From: Gemmatimonadota bacterium
GTDB taxonomy: Bacteria; Latescibacterota; UBA2968; GCA-2709665
Assembly (NCBI GenBank): GCA_028873695.1
Contig: JAPPNU010000038.1
Location: 101,297-165,296 of the forward strand
Direction of reading: 5' to 3'
DNA: 64,000 bases
Each line of letters starts with the position of its first letter. Positions within the stretch are counted from its first letter, which is position 1. The position numbers and the translations under genes are program-made. The notes beneath the pieces are model-generated. The model was not told the origin of the DNA, made no database searches, and saw only the letters and a program-made list of their open reading frames with translations. Positions 9,701-18,543 of this stretch are shown in pieces.

Positions 9701-11112
9701 CCATCCGCGAGTTCCCGTCGGAGGATCCGGACCACGTACTCACGGACGTGATCCGAGGCAGAATGGAGCTGCTGGGGCCTGCGACCGCGTCCGGAATCGC
9801 AGCGGATATGGGCCTCTCCGGAAGTCGGATCGACCAGGCACTCTATGCATTGGAGGCCGAAGGCTTTGCGATCAGGGGCCACTTCTCCCCGGACCTGCCT
9901 TCCGATTCGGAAACGGAATGGTGCGAACGACGCCTGCTCGCGCGCATCCACAGATACACGCTCGAAAAGCTGCGGCGAGCGATCAAGCCCATTTCCTCGT
10001 CGGATTACGTGCGGTTTCTGCTCCGCTGGCACAGCCTGACGGAAGGCACCCGGAAGGAGGGCCCCGAAGCGCTCAATGAAGTTCTGGATCAGCTCGACGG
10101 TTTTTCATGTCCCGCCATCGCGTGGGAGAGCGACATCCTGCCTTCGCGGATCAAGGACTACGACCATACCTGGCTGGATGCCTGTTGCCTGTCGGGGAAG
10201 ACCACGTGGGGGCGTTATCTCCGGACGCATAGTGTCCGGGCGGGCAACACGCCGATCCGCACAACGCCGATTACGCTGGTCAACCGGACCACTTTCTCGG
10301 CCTGGCCGTTCCGACCTTCGGACGCCGGCGCGCCGGTCCTGACCCCGTCCGCGCAACGGATGCTCGAATGCCTGGAAGCAGGCGGCGCGCTGTTTTACCA
10401 CGACATCCTTTCCAGGTCGAAGATGCTCAGGAGCGAGATCGAGAGCGCCATCGCCGAACTGGTGGCGGCGGGAATGCTGACGTGCGACAGTTTCGCGGGA
10501 TTGCGGGCCCTTCTGGTTCCGGAGAAATTCAAGGTGCGCTCCAGGCGGAACCGGGGGCCGGTCTTCGGCATGGAGCAGGCGGGCCGGTGGTCTCTGATCG
10601 AACCCGAAATCGACGATCATGCCGATATCGAGCAATGCGCCAAAATCCTGCTGAAGCGGTACGGGGTTGTGTTCAGACGGGTACTGACCCGGGAGAATGG
10701 CATCCCGCCCTGGCGCGACCTGGTAAGGGTATTGCGGCGGATGGAGGACCGTGGCGAGGTGCGAGGAGGCCGATTCGTGGAGAGATGGGGCGAGCAGTAC
10801 GCGCTCCCGGAGGCGGTTACCGTCATCCGGTCGTTGAAGCGGGAGAAGAAACAGGGTGAACTCGTATCGGTCAGCGCCTGCGATCCGGTCAACCTCGTGG
10901 GGATCGTCACGCCGGGCAAACGCATACCCGCGACTCCGGGAAACCGGATCCTGTATCGCGACGGGGAGCCCGTTGCCCGGTACGAAGGAAAAACCGTTCA
11001 TTTCGAGAAGAAACCCAGCGCGGAGACGGCCTGGGCGCTGGAGAAGAGCCTGATTCGAAAGCACGTTCCGCCCAAGCTCAGGGAATACCTGGGAAGAATC
11101 GCCGTTCCATAG
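6781..11112 (+). CDS. lhr: Lhr-type ATP-dependent helicase
   Basis: 1443 aa, close to the ~1500 aa of full-length Lhr. Superfamily-2 motifs appear in order: Walker A SAPTGSGKT (41-49), YVSPLKALSND (Ia), TTPESLYLLL, DEIH (motif II, near 165), GISATQKPI (III), then FVPTRAMTERL, ATGSLELGIDVG and LLQRVGRSGH (IV-VI). The long C-terminal half holds the winged-helix and Lhr-specific regions, including an MGLSGSRIDQALYALEAEG helix-turn-helix-like stretch. Lhr is a 3'-5' helicase linked to DNA repair. An AGGATGAGG ribosome site precedes the ATG. No nuclease, ligase or phosphoesterase partner gene lies beside it. Confidence 0.93.
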   Translation: MPLEDFHPVVRQWFNQNFNGPSEIQSLAWPEIANSRNVLLSAPTGSGKTLAAFLAVLNDLFERRLNGTLEDRTHVVYVSPLKALSNDIHRNLQLPLKGIKALLKQSGCPDADVRAMVRTGDTPATERAKMVRTPPHVLVTTPESLYLLLTSNGGREMLSSAGTLIVDEIHAVAGNKRGAHLSISMERLARLTRNPLHRIGISATQKPIDRMARFLTGGAESCEVLNIGHRRELELRIELPESPLTAVMANEVWEEIHQSLEDAVNEHQTTLIFVPTRAMTERLSHHLSARLGPEVVSAHHGSMSREKRQDAETRLKAGALRALVATGSLELGIDVGAIDLVIQIGSPKSIATLLQRVGRSGHTLEGTPRGKLYPLTKDELVEAVALLDSVRRGELDTLPFPDKPLDVLAQQIVAEVSCEDDTADALYDVFRKSFIYRDLSREEFNGVVQMLVEGFTFRRGTRRSYLHFNPVTRTLKARKGARLNATVSGGTIPDQFDYDVRLEPSGVQIGSVHEDFAIESLPGDIFQLGTASWRILKVETGKVRVEDADGLPPTMPFWIGEAPGRSAELSTAVSRVREEVSARLNLDELDEDGSEDWKREAAAWLTDVVGASAVAADQVVTYLGATKASLDLVPSQSHVVLERFFDEVGDQHLVIHSVFGNRLNRAWGLALRKRFCRKFNFELQAAANEESLVLSLGPTHSFPLKEVVDYLNDRTVREVLVQALLDAPMFQARWRWNASTALAVIRRRGGERVPPQIQRSDAEDLLALVFPDQLACLENIPGDREVPDHPLVYQTIQDCLHDAMDVEALERLLQRIHSGEIEVSARDLREPSPMSEGILNARPYAFLDDAPLEERRVQAVRTRSWLDPEDARKLGRLEKGAIEAVQAEAWPAITDADELYDVLVMHGFLTHAEVTESGEGKWVPLLASLVESSQAAPVELKDGPKLWIAVERIPQFQVLYGYAVGNIETGVPDSIREFPSEDPDHVLTDVIRGRMELLGPATASGIAADMGLSGSRIDQALYALEAEGFAIRGHFSPDLPSDSETEWCERRLLARIHRYTLEKLRRAIKPISSSDYVRFLLRWHSLTEGTRKEGPEALNEVLDQLDGFSCPAIAWESDILPSRIKDYDHTWLDACCLSGKTTWGRYLRTHSVRAGNTPIRTTPITLVNRTTFSAWPFRPSDAGAPVLTPSAQRMLECLEAGGALFYHDILSRSKMLRSEIESAIAELVAAGMLTCDSFAGLRALLVPEKFKVRSRRNRGPVFGMEQAGRWSLIEPEIDDHADIEQCAKILLKRYGVVFRRVLTRENGIPPWRDLVRVLRRMEDRGEVRGGRFVERWGEQYALPEAVTVIRSLKREKKQGELVSVSACDPVNLVGIVTPGKRIPATPGNRILYRDGEPVARYEGKTVHFEKKPSAETAWALEKSLIRKHVPPKLREYLGRIAVP

Positions 11113-11292
11113 CGCTGGATGCAAGCCGACATCTCCGTATACCAATCTTCCTTGTCACGGCCTTGAGCGAATCGATATTTCAGAGTCGTCCCGAGAGCAG
11201 CTTGCGAAAATACCGATTTCTTCGGGCGGAAAACGATAAATCTTTTATATTAAGAACAATAACCGTAGCAGATTCATGATACTCTGGACTGG

Positions 11293-11868
11293 ATGCCAGA
11301 CTGCAAACCGGCGGTGGAACTCGTTCATCTAAAAGGCTGCGTGCGGCCGGCCACGGAGCAGGATGTGCGTGAGCGCGCGGAACGCGGTCACGGATGGAAG
11401 CGGCTTGTCGAGCAAGGGATGTGCCATACCTGTTCCTGGATCGCAAGCGGAGAAGCAACGTCGAACGCGGACGGCGCACTGTTGTTCGAAGACGAACGGT
11501 GTTTCGCGTTCCTCGAGCAATACCCGCGCGGCCTGGGTCACACGATACTGATCGCCAAACCACACGTTCCGGACATCGCCGGTCTATCGGACGAATTCGG
11601 ATCGGAGTTGATGACGGTCATGCTTCGACTGACCCGTGCGCTGAAAACGGTTACCGCCTGCGACAAAGTCTACCAGGTCACGATGTGTTCCGGACCGCTC
11701 TCCCACCTTCACTTTCAGTTGATACCGAGGCTCCCCGGCGAACAGGTCGGCGGCGGCGTTTTCTCAAGTACGCGCAAATATCTCGCTTCTGCCGAACCAC
11801 TGGCGAGTGCGATCAGGGGGGAACTCGCCCGCACGCCAAACAGGGACGACAGCATTGCGCCCGTATGA
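11293..11868 (+). CDS. HIT-superfamily protein with HxHxQ active site
   Basis: 191 aa. A CHTC pair (44-47) followed by WIASGE matches the zinc-knuckle start of HIT proteins, and GLGHTILIAKPHVPDIAGL is the conserved central strand. The catalytic triad region reads SHLHFQLIPR, i.e. H138-x-H140-x-Q142, instead of His-x-His-x-His; glutamine at the third position is typical of the GalT/Apa-like nucleotidyltransferase branch rather than hydrolytic Hint/Fhit. Nucleotide transfer or phosphorolysis is therefore possible (inference). The first ~43 residues precede the domain and the ribosome site is weak, so a later start, e.g. M43, is possible. Confidence 0.7.
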   Translation: MPDCKPAVELVHLKGCVRPATEQDVRERAERGHGWKRLVEQGMCHTCSWIASGEATSNADGALLFEDERCFAFLEQYPRGLGHTILIAKPHVPDIAGLSDEFGSELMTVMLRLTRALKTVTACDKVYQVTMCSGPLSHLHFQLIPRLPGEQVGGGVFSSTRKYLASAEPLASAIRGELARTPNRDDSIAPV

Positions 11869-11895
11869 CGGCAGGATATTTCAAGAGAACGAAGG

Positions 11896-11942
11896 CTGGC
11901 GGATTCTCCCTCACCGGGACCGGGAGAACCCCGAATCGCCAG
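11896..11942 (+). other. Hairpin upstream of the TonB receptor
   Basis: CTGGCG (11896-11901) pairs with CGCCAG (11937-11942), and TTCTCCC pairs with GGGAGAA inside, separated by an internal loop. There is no T-tract on either side, so it is not a classical terminator. It could be a leader structure for the receptor gene starting at 12014 or the 3' end of the HIT transcript. Confidence 0.4.
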
Positions 11943-12013
11943 TTCAGTCACGCAAACTTCCATCCACGTCACACAAGCCGTAAAACTGAAAGTCAAACGC
12001 AAGGAGTCAGTTT

Positions 12014-14896
12014 ATGTCATCCGCTAGAATGGTACTCGCCCTGCTTCTGTGCTGCGTCACATCCGCCTTCGCGCAGGGCGCGGGTTCCATAAAGGGACAG
12101 ATCACCGGCGACGATGGCGACCCCCTGTTCGGCGCCAACGTCATTGTCCAGGGATCCACACTATCCGCTCCCAGGAACGTGACATCCGACGAGAACGGCA
12201 TGTACGTGGCCGGGAATCTTCCGGACGGCGTCTACCAGGTCTCCGCATCCTTTGTCGGATACGAGACGGTAACCAGAAGCAATGTCAGGATATCAGGCGG
12301 CGGCGACATCAACCTCGACTTCACCCTGGACGTCGAGGTACTCTACGGTGACCAGATCGTCGTCTCCGCCTCCCGCCGGCAGGAGAAAGTCCTGGATGCG
12401 CCTGCGTCGGTCGCGGTTGTCGGAGCCGATGAGATCAAGGCACAACGCGGATTGAGCGCTGCGGACTACATCGTCGGACTTGCGGGCGTGGACAACGCCC
12501 AGACCGGACTGCTCCAGGCCAACACGGTAGCGCGCGGCTTCAACAACGTCTTCTCCGGAACGCTGCTTACCCTGGTGGACAACCGGATATCTCGTGTTCC
12601 GTCGCTACGATTCAACGCTCATCACTTCATTCCCGTTACGAACCACGACATCGACCGCGTCGAGGTCGTCCTTGGGCCCGGGTCCGCGCTCTACGGTCCG
12701 AACAGCGCAAATGGCGTGATGCACATCGTCACCCGGTCGCCCTTCGGCTCCGAAGGCACGTCCGTCAGCGTCATGGGCGGCGAACGCGAAATGAGGAAAA
12801 TCTCCTTCCGGCACGCCGCCACGTCGGAAAAAGTGGGCGTCAAGCTCTCCGGACAGTACTTCTCCGGAACGGACTGGGAATACGAAGACCCGGAGGAAGT
12901 GCGGCTGCGCGGCCGGAATCCCAGGGACTATGACACGAGCCGGATCAGCGGGGAACTGCGCCTGGACGTTCGCCCGACCGAGGACTTCACGGGCATTTTT
13001 TCAACGGGCTTCGCCCGCATCAACAGCATTGAGATGACGGGCATCGGCGCGGGCCAGGCCGACGGGTGGGCGAATTACTTCCTGCAGGGCCGCGTGCTAT
13101 TCAAGGACGTTTTCGTTCAGGCCTTTCACAATGCCAGTGACGCTGGGGATACCAAGCTCCTCCGGACGAATGATCCCATCGTGGACACGTCAACCTTTAC
13201 GGTCCTGCAGGCTCAGCACAGCCTGAGTGTGGCGGACCGCGGCAGGATTACCTACGGGGTGGACGGCCTGTTTACGCGTCCCAATACAGACGGAACGATT
13301 ACGGGTTCCAATGAGACCCGCGACAACATCGACGAATTCGGTGCCTACGTGCAGGGCGAGATCAACCTGAACGAACAGGTTACCGTGTTGGGGGCCGCCC
13401 GGTTGGACGACCATAACCACGTTGACGAACGCGTCTTCTCTCCCCGTGGCGCCGTTGTTGTCAAACCCGACCCTCTGCAGACCTTCCGGCTTACGTACAA
13501 CCGGGCGTTCAGCACCCCATCCACAAGCAACTTCTTTCTGGACCTTCCCCAGGCAAGAGACGCCTTCGGCACGGGTCGCGGATTTCAGCCGGTCCTGGGA
13601 TTCAGCCCCAGTTTCGACATCCGCGCGCAGGGCAACGAGAACGGATTTACATGGAGCCGGGACGCCGGCGGCGTTCCCACTTTCCGGTCACCGTTCGCCC
13701 AGGTGATCGGCCTTTCGCCCTCACACCAGATCGGGATGAACGACGCGAGGTTCAGCAATGTCATGTGGGGAGTCGGTCGAAGCGCAGTTATGGCCGCGGC
13801 CCTTCCTTCGCTGAAGCAACTTGCAACCGCTTTGATAACCGGACAACTCACGGCCGCCGGGGTCCCGGCGGAACAGATTCCCGCCCTGGCGGCCGCGCAG
13901 GTGGAGGTGCTGGCTGCGGGTTTTCAGAATATCATACCGCAGACCCTTCCCGGCCTCCGGAACACACTCATGGTTCTGAATCCATCAACCGCGGCCTTCG
14001 ACCCGGTTCCGGATCTGGGCGCTTCCACAATACGTGACATTGACAAAATCCGGCCGACGATCACCGAAACCTACGAACTCGGGTACAAGGGTATATTCGG
14101 GAACCGGTTGGCCCTTGCGGCCGACGTGTACCGCACCCGCACCCACGACTTCGTGGCGCCGCTGCGGGTGGAAACGCCGAACGTCTTCCTGGATCCCGCC
14201 GCGCTCTCGGCCTCGCTCTCCGCCGCTGTCGCACAAGCCCTGCAGGACCCCTCCGCGGCGCTTTTGGCCGCGGCGCTCGGCGTCCTCGATATGCCGGAAC
14301 AGGGCGGCAACGGAAACAACACGCCCGTTGACGAAATCACCCGTCTCTTCGTGGCCGGCACAGATAACAACGGCGCCGCGTTTATACCCTTCGGCACAGT
14401 TTCGCCCCTTCAGGCTTCCGATCCCCACGCGGTCATGTTGGCCTATCGTAACTTCGGCGACGTGGAATTCTACGGCTTCGACGTCAGCTTTGCCTACTAT
14501 GCCGACGAAACCTGGACCTTCTCGGGCAGTTACTCCCACGTCAACAAGGACCTTTTCAAGAATCTGGGGGGCATTGCGGATATCGCGCTCAATGCGCCTC
14601 GAAACAAGTTCACCCTGGGCGCAACCGCCAATATTCAGGATCGCGGTGTCCGGGTCGGCTTCCGTCTTCGCGGACGCAGCGGATTTCCCATGAATTCCGG
14701 CGTCTACATCGGCGACGTCAAGTCCGCGCTTGTCTTCGATACGAACGTCAGGTACGAACTGCCGTCCGTGATTACGGGTGGGACCGTCGCGCTCGTCGCG
14801 AACGCTTCCAACATGTTCAACCAGAAACACCGCGAATTCGTCGGCGCGCCCGAGATCGGCCGCCTCGTGTCCGTCGGTTTAACAGCGGACTTTTAG
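12014..14896 (+). CDS. TonB-dependent outer-membrane receptor
   Basis: 960 aa. A signal peptide (MVLALLLCCVTSAFAQ) is followed by a carboxypeptidase-regulatory-like domain (GSIKGQITGDDGDPLFGANV, about 25-100), a plug domain (VLDAPASVAVVGADEIKAQRG, about 125-250, with VLGPGSALYGPNSANGVMHIVTRSPFG) and a ~700-residue barrel ending in VSVGLTADF, with the usual aromatic C terminus. Such receptors import siderophores, cobalamin or glycans using TonB energy. No SusD-like partner is present, so it is probably not a SusCD pair. AAGGAG precedes the ATG. An Ala-rich insertion near residues 590-640 and another near 730-770 sit in predicted loops. The ligand is unknown. Confidence 0.9.
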   Translation: MSSARMVLALLLCCVTSAFAQGAGSIKGQITGDDGDPLFGANVIVQGSTLSAPRNVTSDENGMYVAGNLPDGVYQVSASFVGYETVTRSNVRISGGGDINLDFTLDVEVLYGDQIVVSASRRQEKVLDAPASVAVVGADEIKAQRGLSAADYIVGLAGVDNAQTGLLQANTVARGFNNVFSGTLLTLVDNRISRVPSLRFNAHHFIPVTNHDIDRVEVVLGPGSALYGPNSANGVMHIVTRSPFGSEGTSVSVMGGEREMRKISFRHAATSEKVGVKLSGQYFSGTDWEYEDPEEVRLRGRNPRDYDTSRISGELRLDVRPTEDFTGIFSTGFARINSIEMTGIGAGQADGWANYFLQGRVLFKDVFVQAFHNASDAGDTKLLRTNDPIVDTSTFTVLQAQHSLSVADRGRITYGVDGLFTRPNTDGTITGSNETRDNIDEFGAYVQGEINLNEQVTVLGAARLDDHNHVDERVFSPRGAVVVKPDPLQTFRLTYNRAFSTPSTSNFFLDLPQARDAFGTGRGFQPVLGFSPSFDIRAQGNENGFTWSRDAGGVPTFRSPFAQVIGLSPSHQIGMNDARFSNVMWGVGRSAVMAAALPSLKQLATALITGQLTAAGVPAEQIPALAAAQVEVLAAGFQNIIPQTLPGLRNTLMVLNPSTAAFDPVPDLGASTIRDIDKIRPTITETYELGYKGIFGNRLALAADVYRTRTHDFVAPLRVETPNVFLDPAALSASLSAAVAQALQDPSAALLAAALGVLDMPEQGGNGNNTPVDEITRLFVAGTDNNGAAFIPFGTVSPLQASDPHAVMLAYRNFGDVEFYGFDVSFAYYADETWTFSGSYSHVNKDLFKNLGGIADIALNAPRNKFTLGATANIQDRGVRVGFRLRGRSGFPMNSGVYIGDVKSALVFDTNVRYELPSVITGGTVALVANASNMFNQKHREFVGAPEIGRLVSVGLTADF

Positions 14897-15000
14897 AGGC
14901 GTAAGGCGGCAGGCGGTAAGCGTAAGACGGCCGCCCCGCCACCCGGCCAATTTCACCAACGGCGGCAATATCGAGCCGTCAACGTCCGTGTCCGCGTTGT

Positions 15001-15041
15001 ATATGCGTAGGGGCGACCCTTGTGGCCGCCCCTACGCATAT
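15001..15041 (+). repeat. R5 hairpin, 15-bp perfect stem
   Basis: ATATGCGTAGGGGCG (15001-15015) is the exact reverse complement of 15027-15041, with loop ACCCTTGTGGC. The core GGGGCGACCCTTGTGG recurs at 51180-51201 and, changed, at 61924-61943 and 22839-22863. There is no T-tract. It sits directly in front of the transporter gene and covers the longer start codon considered for it. Confidence 0.75.
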
Positions 15042-15058
15042 CTGAGGATCTCTCGCCT

Positions 15059-16363
15059 TTGAACAGGATTGACAAGAAAACCGTCGCATCCTGGGCAATG
15101 TACGACTTTGCCAACTCCGCCTTCACCACCCTCGTGGTCACCTTCATCTATTCCACGTACTTCGTAAAATCCCTCGCGCCAAATGAAATCGTCGGCACCA
15201 CGCTCTGGTCCAGAGGCGTTACCTTTTCGGCCATCGCGGTTGCGCTTGTCTCGCCGCTGGCGGGCGCCCTGGCGGACAGGGGCGGTTTCCGAAAGGGTTT
15301 TCTCCTTCTCTCTACGATTGTTGCGGTCGTTGCCACCACCGGCCTTTACACGGCATTGCCAGGCCAGGTCCTGAACGCGCTGCTCTGGTTCGCCGTGGCG
15401 AATTTCGCCTTTGAAATGGGCAACGTCTTCTACAATGCCTTTCTTCCCGACGTCGCTCCCAGAGAATATATCGGTCGCGTATCCGGTTACGGCTGGGGGT
15501 TGGGCTATATCGGCGGCCTCCTGGCAATGGCCATCGCGATGGTCGGCTTTGTCAGTCCGGAAACACCCTGGTTCGGTTTCACGAAAGAGGCGGGCGCACA
15601 TATCCGCGCAACCAACCTGCTGGTGGCCGCCTGGTTCGCGGTCTTCAGCGTCCCGATATTCCTCTGGGTCAGACAGGAAAAAACCCGCGCCTCACAAATG
15701 CGCGGGGTCCTCTCGTCCTCGTATCGCCAGCTCGTCCGGACGTTTCGGGAGGCCGGCAGGTACAGGGAAATCCTGAAGTTGCTTATCGCCCGCCTGTTCT
15801 ACAACGACGGACTCATCACAATCTTCTCCTTCGGCGGAATCTACGCGGCCGGGACTTTCGGTTTCAATTTCACCGAAATCATGATCTTTGGGATCGTCCT
15901 GAACGTCGCCGCCGGAATCGGCGCCTTCGCGATGGGTTTCCTGGACGATCTATTGGGCGGCAAACGCACCATTCAGGTGAGCCTCGTGTTTCTCATCCTT
16001 GCGACGCTCATGGCGGTCTTCACCCACAGCAGGACCGTCTTCTGGATCTCCGGTATCATGGCGGGCTTTTTCGCGGGCCCCAACCAGTCGGCCAGTCGTT
16101 CGCTCCTCGGAAGGTTCGTGCCGCCTGAGAAGGAGAACGAGTTTTTTGGGCTATTCGCCTTCTCGGGCAAGGCCACGGCCTTTCTCGGACCTCTTGTCCT
16201 TGGCGAACTCACCCTCGCTTTTCAGTCCCAGCGCGCCGGCATATCGATCGTGGCTATATTGTTCGTCACCGGAGGCGTGATTCTGAAGTGGGTCGATGAA
16301 AAAGAAGGTATTCGCGCGGCCGGCCGGAATTCGCTCAACCCGGCGCCACCGCCCACGCGGTGA
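15059..16363 (+). CDS. MFS transporter, UMF1-like
   Basis: 434 aa from the TTG at 15059 (GAGG upstream); the longer start at 15020 falls inside the R5 hairpin. The N terminus KKTVASWAMYDFANSAFTTLV is the hallmark of the UMF1 (Atg22-like) MFS branch. About 12 hydrophobic segments alternate with short loops, with a central cytoplasmic loop near VRQEKTRASQMRG. Bacterial members are presumed solute exporters or permeases of unknown substrate. The gene converges on, and overlaps by 29 bp, the methyltransferase gene on the other strand. Confidence 0.85.
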   Translation: MNRIDKKTVASWAMYDFANSAFTTLVVTFIYSTYFVKSLAPNEIVGTTLWSRGVTFSAIAVALVSPLAGALADRGGFRKGFLLLSTIVAVVATTGLYTALPGQVLNALLWFAVANFAFEMGNVFYNAFLPDVAPREYIGRVSGYGWGLGYIGGLLAMAIAMVGFVSPETPWFGFTKEAGAHIRATNLLVAAWFAVFSVPIFLWVRQEKTRASQMRGVLSSSYRQLVRTFREAGRYREILKLLIARLFYNDGLITIFSFGGIYAAGTFGFNFTEIMIFGIVLNVAAGIGAFAMGFLDDLLGGKRTIQVSLVFLILATLMAVFTHSRTVFWISGIMAGFFAGPNQSASRSLLGRFVPPEKENEFFGLFAFSGKATAFLGPLVLGELTLAFQSQRAGISIVAILFVTGGVILKWVDEKEGIRAAGRNSLNPAPPPTR

Positions 16364-17165
16364 CGTGGGGCGGGAGCATGAACGCGCGTTTGGTCGACAC
16401 CACCTCGTTTCGCAGCCTGTCCGCCAGCGTATCCAGATCCACCTCTTCTGCGGTTGCCAACCCGAACTCTTCGATCAGCGGAACCATGCTGCGAAATGCT
16501 TCCACGACGAACCGGTACCCCGTCCAGTACTCCGGCCCGCCAACCGGCGCCGCGAGATCCATTTCCGGCTCGGGCAGTCCCGCGTCTACAAACGCACCGA
16601 ACAGGTTTAACCCCATATCGGTGTGGGCGCCTGATCGTTCGAAAACAGAGATGGCCCATTCGATCAGATCATTCGCAACGGGCGTATCGGGTTGCTTGTG
16701 GTAGTAGCTGAAATCGGCCTCCTGGAAGGCCACGATTCCGCCCGGTCGCAGCCGGGTTGACAACTGCTTGAGGGCTTCGGCGGGGTCACCCATATACATC
16801 AGCACCAGCCTGCCCATCAGCACGTCGAAGTCGCTGCCGACGTCCAATGTCCGGGCGTCGCCCGCCCTGAATTCCACGTTGGAGAATCCAGCCGCTTGCG
16901 CCCGGTCGCGAGCGGTGTCGATGATGTCCGGATTGACGTCCACGCCCACGACGGCCCCATCGGGACCCACCAGTTCAGCCGCCGTCAGGGAGACGTCGCC
17001 GGGGCCGCAGCCGATATCGAGGACCCGCATCCCGCTTCCAACACCCGCTTCATTCAGAAAACGCCGGGTGATCGCGTCGTACAGCTGCGACTGGTGAATC
17101 AGCCGCTCCTCTTCTCCCTTGCTGCGCCCCATCGTATATCTCGCGTCGCTGTTACGTTCGGTCAT
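16335..17165 (-). CDS. Class I SAM-dependent methyltransferase
   Basis: 276 aa from the ATG at 17165, which has GGAGGAG 5 bp upstream; further upstream codons lack a ribosome site. SAM-binding motif I is VLDIGCGPGDVSLTAAELVG, followed by VVGVDVNPDIIDTARDRA (motif II), FRAGDARTL and the post-motif GGIVAFQEADFSY. The type resembles UbiE/MenG-like and small-molecule methyltransferases; the substrate is not inferable. The start overlaps the end of the upstream gene by 14 bp, indicating translational coupling with the TAG-interrupted gene. Confidence 0.85.
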   Translation of the reverse strand: MTERNSDARYTMGRSKGEEERLIHQSQLYDAITRRFLNEAGVGSGMRVLDIGCGPGDVSLTAAELVGPDGAVVGVDVNPDIIDTARDRAQAAGFSNVEFRAGDARTLDVGSDFDVLMGRLVLMYMGDPAEALKQLSTRLRPGGIVAFQEADFSYYHKQPDTPVANDLIEWAISVFERSGAHTDMGLNLFGAFVDAGLPEPEMDLAAPVGGPEYWTGYRFVVEAFRSMVPLIEEFGLATAEEVDLDTLADRLRNEVVSTKRAFMLPPHVTAWAVAPG

Positions 17166-18102
17166 AAGGCTCCTCCAGTGGCGTGCCCTTCGGTTTCTCA
17201 ACCGGAATTTCGGGTTTCTCCAGGTTGCCCTCGGGTAATTCCACGTATTCGACTTTCAGCGCCTGCTTGATGCGTTTCTTCAGTTCCTTCAGATCGGACC
17301 GGCCATCCGGCAGATCCTTGATCATTTCTCCATCCCGAAAAACTGTCGCGGTGGTTGTCATTCCCATGAAGCCCTTCTTCGACGTCCCCCGGACGATCTG
17401 GAGGCCGTCGGCTGAGACTGCCATCCGGGAGTGTACAATGCGTCCGTCGCCGATGATCCGGAAGATCAACCCCAGCAATCCGGACGTCGGACGTCCACTG
17501 AGCCCCCTGATTTTGTCGCAAACGAACCAGTCTCCAAGATCCAGCAGCCGGTACGCAACCATCCGACGAATGGTAATCTTGAGAGTGGGTGTTGATAGCG
17601 TATCCCGATATGAGTAACGTTCCGCCCTGTCCTCCCTTTCTTCCCACCAGATACGGACATTCAATGCCAATCGGGGCGTTGGCCCTTCGATCACCCTCCG
17701 GATCACCCGATCCATTCTGTATTCCACGTCCATATGCTGTTTATATTGATAGGCCAGTCTCGCGTACTACGGCATCTCGCCTTCCGTGAGTCCGGTTACC
17801 TCCATAAACGCCCAAAACCAGCGTTCCGAGTCGATAAACAGCGGCGCACCCCGCGGGTCGCGCTCCCACGCCCGGTGCGCGAGATGGAAAATCACCTCCC
17901 ATTGGAACCGTGCGCCGTTCGTCGTCGCCGTCGGATCGTAGTCGTCAGCCTGCCGCATCGCGTCCAGTATTTCCTGCCGGCTGACCACCTGGTACGGCGG
18001 GCGTGACGCGCGGGCTTCCCCGCACCTGGCCTGATCGGGCGAAAACAAGCAGACGAGAACGGTTGCCAGATTCAGTCCCCGAATATAACGGCGTGTTGTC
18101 AT
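17152..18102 (-). pseudogene. Secreted hypothetical protein gene interrupted by one in-frame TAG
   Basis: Two same-frame open stretches, 18102-17767 (111 codons) and 17733-17152 (193 codons), are joined by 11 sense codons (YARLAYQYKQH) and split only by a TAG at 17767-17769. Both halves have coding-like composition. The N terminus has a signal-peptide-like segment (LNLATVLVCLFSPDQARC). Later motifs include RFQWEVIFHLAHRAWERD, RMVAYRLLDLGDWFVCDKI and KKGFMGMTTTATV. I do not recognise the family. TAC TAC to TAG TAC would explain the stop by one change. Options: recent pseudogene, assembly error, or readthrough/recoding. A strong promoter lies upstream at 18244-18272. Confidence 0.7.
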
Positions 18103-18243
18103 ATGGATAACCTTAAGGCACGACCGTCCGCATAGAGACTCGTTCCGGCCATCTTGGCAGGTCTACAGAGGAAATCCTGGCGACGCTGCAGGACAAAGAC
18201 GGAATATTGGTCCTTTGCTGAGCCTTCACCACTGCTAATTTTC

Positions 18244-18272
18244 AATATAAAGGGCGCCTGAAATGTTGTCAA
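18244..18272 (-). promoter_or_regulatory. Sigma70-type promoter for the leftward TAG-interrupted gene
   Basis: On the minus strand TTGACA (18272-18267), a 17-bp spacer and TATATT (18249-18244) form a near-consensus promoter. A start near 18237 would give a ~135-nt leader before the ATG at 18102. The -35 box lies in AATGTTGTCAA, which is repeated inverted at 18343-18353. The rest of the 441-bp gap holds a small GC hairpin near 18314-18334 and no gene. Confidence 0.65.
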
Positions 18273-18543
18273 GGTGTGGCGGGTTTTTCGCCCGCAGACC
18301 GTTACGGCAATGGCGGGCACGTTCCGGCTGCCCGTAAAACCATTGACAACATTGCTGCGAAGATACAATTTGCCGTCGTCTATTTCCCGTGGATTACGCG
18401 GAACCGGGGCCGCCCGAGCTGTGAGTGAGTTCGCGGAATATGCGTCGCGCAGCTGTCGTCAATTCGGATTTTTTCTGGTATACGCCGAGCGATCGTCAGA
18501 TGTCCGACGAAGCCGGTACAATTGAAGGGACGGGTACGAAAAG

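Noticed and set aside
8077..10032. 651-codon minus-strand open frame inside lhr
   Set aside because: It is antiparallel to clear helicase coding sequence, has no recognisable domain, and long antisense frames are expected at this GC content.
18343..18369. Rightward promoter TTGACA-N15-TACAAT before the SMP-30 gene
   Set aside because: The 15-bp spacer is shorter than usual; kept only as part of the inverted-box observation.
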